A stretch of DNA of 15,530 nucleotides from an uncultured Clostridia bacterium (GTDB lineage: Bacteria; Bacillota; Clostridia; Christensenellales; Aristaeellaceae): the NCBI GenBank assembly GCA_947565865.1, contig CANOHT010000050.1, forward strand, positions 1 to 15,530, in the 5' to 3' direction. Of this stretch, positions 14,412 to 15,530 are shown piece by piece; positions within the stretch are counted from its first letter, which is position 1, and each line of letters opens with the position of its first letter. Below the pieces are notes generated by a model. The model ran no database searches. It saw nothing but the letters and a program-made list of their open reading frames with translations, and was not told the DNA's origin. The translations under genes and the position numbers were made by a program.

Positions 14412-14497
14412 GGGAGGGCGAAAGCCCGACTAACGACAGCCAATTGCAAATTGGCGGCGTGTACCCAGCGCCCGGCCTTGTGCCGGGTGATGGGCGA
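14412..14497 (+). repeat. Tandem unit 4 (terminal copy)
   Basis: Hairpin 1 is GGGC-GAAA-GCCC. Hairpin 2 is GCCAATT-GCA-AATTGGC (14439-14455). Hairpin 3 is replaced by CCCGGC-CTTGT-GCCGGG (14471-14487), and the outer CCCA/TGGG helix (14464-14467 with 14491-14494) is kept. Confidence 0.88.
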
Positions 14498-14535
14498 GTA
14501 AAGGTTTGGGGAGCTTTCGGCACATAGGATAACTG

Positions 14536-14569
14536 ATCCTCCATTCGTCAGGACGAATGGAGGATTTTC
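14536..14569 (+). terminator. Terminator closing the tandem element
   Basis: A perfect 13-bp stem (14536-14548 with 14553-14565) and a CAGG loop are followed by TTTTC on the plus strand only. It encodes, on the minus strand, the last codons and stop of the phage chaperone-like second frame. Confidence 0.8.
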
Positions 14570-14790
14570 ACACCACCCACTTTTTCAAGCGCGGCCATCA
14601 GCTTCTTGTTGCCATTGAGCTGACGTTTCCCGCCGTAATCCGGCGGTTCCTTCTGACCAAGCAGCCAGGCCCCGGCCTCGTCCAGGCAGTAGGCGGTATA
14701 GGGGTCAGCGGCGTACAGCAGCGCGCTGGGCCTGCTGCCGTACAGGCTCGCCACCCGACACAGGCTCAGAAACGCCGGCTGCTTGACGAA
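14548..14790 (-). CDS. Second-frame part of a phage tail-assembly-chaperone-like pair
   Basis: An open frame reading FVKQPAFLSLCRVASLYGSR and then DPYTAYCLDEAGAWLL. It overlaps the end of the first chaperone ORF in the +1 frame. It has no ribosome site at its first ATG (14754), and protein-like sequence begins well before that ATG, so it is probably expressed by frameshifting or was split off by an indel. Joined at UUU-C (14791-14788) the two parts make about 236 residues. The C-terminus (GGVKILHSS) is encoded inside the hairpin terminator of the repeat element and may be truncated. In siphoviruses such a pair (lambda G/GT type) coats the tape measure protein during tail assembly. Confidence 0.5.
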   Translation of the reverse strand, partial: FVKQPAFLSLCRVASLYGSRPSALLYAADPYTAYCLDEAGAWLLGQKEPPDYGGKRQLNGNKKLMAALEKVGGVKILHSS

Positions 14791-15259
14791 AGAAGCGCAG
14801 AGCGTCGGGGCCGCGCTGGCTATACAGGAAGATGGCGGTATACTGCATATCCGTCAGCAGCACCCCTGCCTCGTCCAGCTGGGACAGGGTAGGCTCCACC
14901 AGCGCCGCCTCGGCCATCAGGCGCATGGTCTTGGCGGATTGCGCCAGATCGTTGGATACCGTGCCCTTGGCGTACAGCTCCTGCACGGCGCTCAGCAAAG
15001 GGTTGGGGATCTGGCCCTTCATGGCCATATCCAGCAGGGACAGGCGGCGCAGCTTGGCACGCCAGGGCTTACTGTCGCCAAAGCCCGGCAGCTCTACCCA
15101 GCTCTCCCGGGTGCGGGCCACCGCGTCCTGAATGGGATCGTAATTCGCACCGATCTGCGCGGGCGCCCCACTCAGGCCTTCGCCTGTGCCGGGGTTCGGG
15201 GCGCACTCCAAGTAATGCATCCCCTCCGTCGCCCTTCCGGTCATTTTTTCATCTATCAT
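14705..15259 (-). CDS. Phage tail-assembly-chaperone-like protein (first frame)
   Basis: A 184-aa ORF from the ATG at 15259 (MIDEKMTGRATEG), with AGGAG ten bases upstream; the upstream ATG at 15343 lacks one. The core AKLRRLSLLDMAMKGQIPNPLL and the later LTDMQYTAIFLYSQRG resemble tail assembly chaperones of Gram-positive siphophages (R-x-S/P-L-x-D-M-x-x-x-G-x-I-P-N-P-L). After residue 157 the zero frame turns into low-complexity sequence (VSGGEPVRQQAQRAAVRR), while the +1 frame becomes protein-like. Product by eye only; 'phage protein' is the safe level. No tape measure gene follows, unlike in an intact phage. Confidence 0.55.
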   Translation of the reverse strand: MIDEKMTGRATEGMHYLECAPNPGTGEGLSGAPAQIGANYDPIQDAVARTRESWVELPGFGDSKPWRAKLRRLSLLDMAMKGQIPNPLLSAVQELYAKGTVSNDLAQSAKTMRLMAEAALVEPTLSQLDEAGVLLTDMQYTAIFLYSQRGPDALRFFRQAAGVSEPVSGGEPVRQQAQRAAVRR

Positions 15260-15288
15260 CGCGTTTTTCTCCTGTCTATGGGCAGTGT

Positions 15289-15310
15289 CGCAGGGGCCTT
15301 GTCCCCTGCG
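15289..15310. repeat. 8-bp GC hairpin upstream of the chaperone-like gene
   Basis: CGCAGGGG (15289-15296) pairs with CCCCTGCG (15303-15310) around a 6-nt loop. There is no clear T-run on either strand, so it is not a convincing terminator. It lies in the leader of the minus-strand chaperone-like gene. Confidence 0.5.
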
Positions 15311-15432
15311 TCTCAAGCTTTTGCCAAAGTACCTTTGCAGCATTGGCGCAATTGGCTCGGGAAGGGGGATATTAAAAAGTTATGAGAAAAAAACAGCAGA
15401 AGGGAACAAGCCCTATCCGGCCATTTGAAATC

Positions 15433-15469
15433 AAGCATTTATTCTTTGCGCCGCAAGGAATGCTTTTTT
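15433..15469 (+). terminator. Possible plus-strand terminator
   Basis: AAGC/GCTT plus ATTCTTTGC/GCAAGGAAT pair around GCC with a 4-base bulge, followed by TTTTT. No convincing plus-strand gene precedes it; only a 30-codon ATG frame from 15382 without a good ribosome site. Confidence 0.4.
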
Positions 15470-15530
15470 AGATAGAGCCCCATATTCTGATGACTTACAA
15501 ATGCAAAAAAGTCACCCATGCTTTGAATCA
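15439..15530 (-). CDS. 3' end of a minus-strand gene running off the window
   Basis: The last 29 or so codons of a minus-strand frame read ...MGDFFAFVSHQNMGLYLKKHSLRRKE-stop, open to the window edge. Too short to identify. Its final codons overlap a hairpin (15433-15469) whose T6 run faces the plus strand. It may be another phage gene or a chance frame. Confidence 0.35.
   Translation of the reverse strand, partial: IQSMGDFFAFVSHQNMGLYLKKHSLRRKE

Larger units (their letters stand above)
13994..14569 (+). ncRNA. Structured tandem-hairpin RNA element, family unknown
   Basis: From the last codons of the secreted-protein gene to a strong terminator, the plus strand is almost fully self-complementary locally. 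There is a multi-branched leader unit, then four 89-base units of three hairpins each, then a terminator. Stems change between copies while pairing is kept, and hairpin-1 loops are GCAA or GAAA (GNRA). This is the pattern expected of a selected RNA structure. No terminator separates it from the upstream gene, so it may be a roughly 570-nt 3' UTR or be processed from it. It resembles no RNA family I can name. The alternative is a palindromic DNA repeat element without an RNA role. Confidence 0.6.

Noticed and set aside
13994..14497. Possible CRISPR array
   Set aside because: There are no unique spacers between short repeats; the 89-bp units are directly adjacent and similar throughout, and no cas genes are present.
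13834..14544. Several overlapping minus-strand frames with repeated peptides such as ASPIPGLRLRWVHAANQW
   Set aside because: They are readings of the 89-bp tandem units in rotating frames, with no ribosome sites; typical spurious proteins from a repeat.

Overview
The window looks like a metagenome-derived contig from a moderately GC-rich gut Firmicute (class Clostridia; an Oscillospirales or Christensenellales-like bacterium is my guess). The basis is the AGGAGG ribosome sites, the short Lys-rich signal peptides, Big_2 surface proteins, an Aquifex-type aconitase and plant-glycan glycosidases. The first 45 bases are not biological: they are the Illumina P5/TruSeq adapter. They are followed directly by a 32-bp perfect inverted repeat, so the left edge is a contig end with probable fold-back chimera.

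Layout. 1-360: artefact, then tRNA-Leu(CAG) with its terminator on the minus strand. 460-2512: a monocistronic aconitate hydratase with a good sigma-A promoter and a perfect bidirectional terminator. 2665-9774: a carbohydrate region. It holds a DUF5060/DUF4038/DUF5605 glycosidase (minus), a decayed sugar-phosphate isomerase pseudogene (plus), a secreted six-repeat Big_2 protein (minus) and, divergent from it, a GH42 beta-galactosidase (plus). The intergenic region between the last two carries several palindromes. 9775-10572: about 800 bases with no gene I can support. 10573-10868: promoter, tRNA-Ser(TGA), tRNA-Ser(GCT), terminator.

10941-15530: a degraded prophage or mobile region beginning immediately after the tRNA-Ser pair. 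Minus-strand phage-like genes remain: two small coupled ORFs, a distal-tail (Dit-like) protein, and a tail-assembly-chaperone-like pair whose two frames overlap at a U-rich shift site. The tape-measure gene normally found between chaperone and Dit is absent. Between and beside these sit two plus-strand genes for small secreted proteins of unknown function, each with its own promoter, like phage 'morons'.

The most striking element is at 13994-14569. It is a tandem array of an 89-bp unit (four copies plus a divergent, enlarged leader copy). Each full unit folds into three hairpins, several with GNRA loops, and the stems differ between copies while pairing is preserved. The array ends in a strong plus-strand terminator. 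The stop codons of both flanking convergent genes lie inside the element. I read it as a structured RNA element, or a mobile repeat that encodes one, that I cannot assign to a named family.
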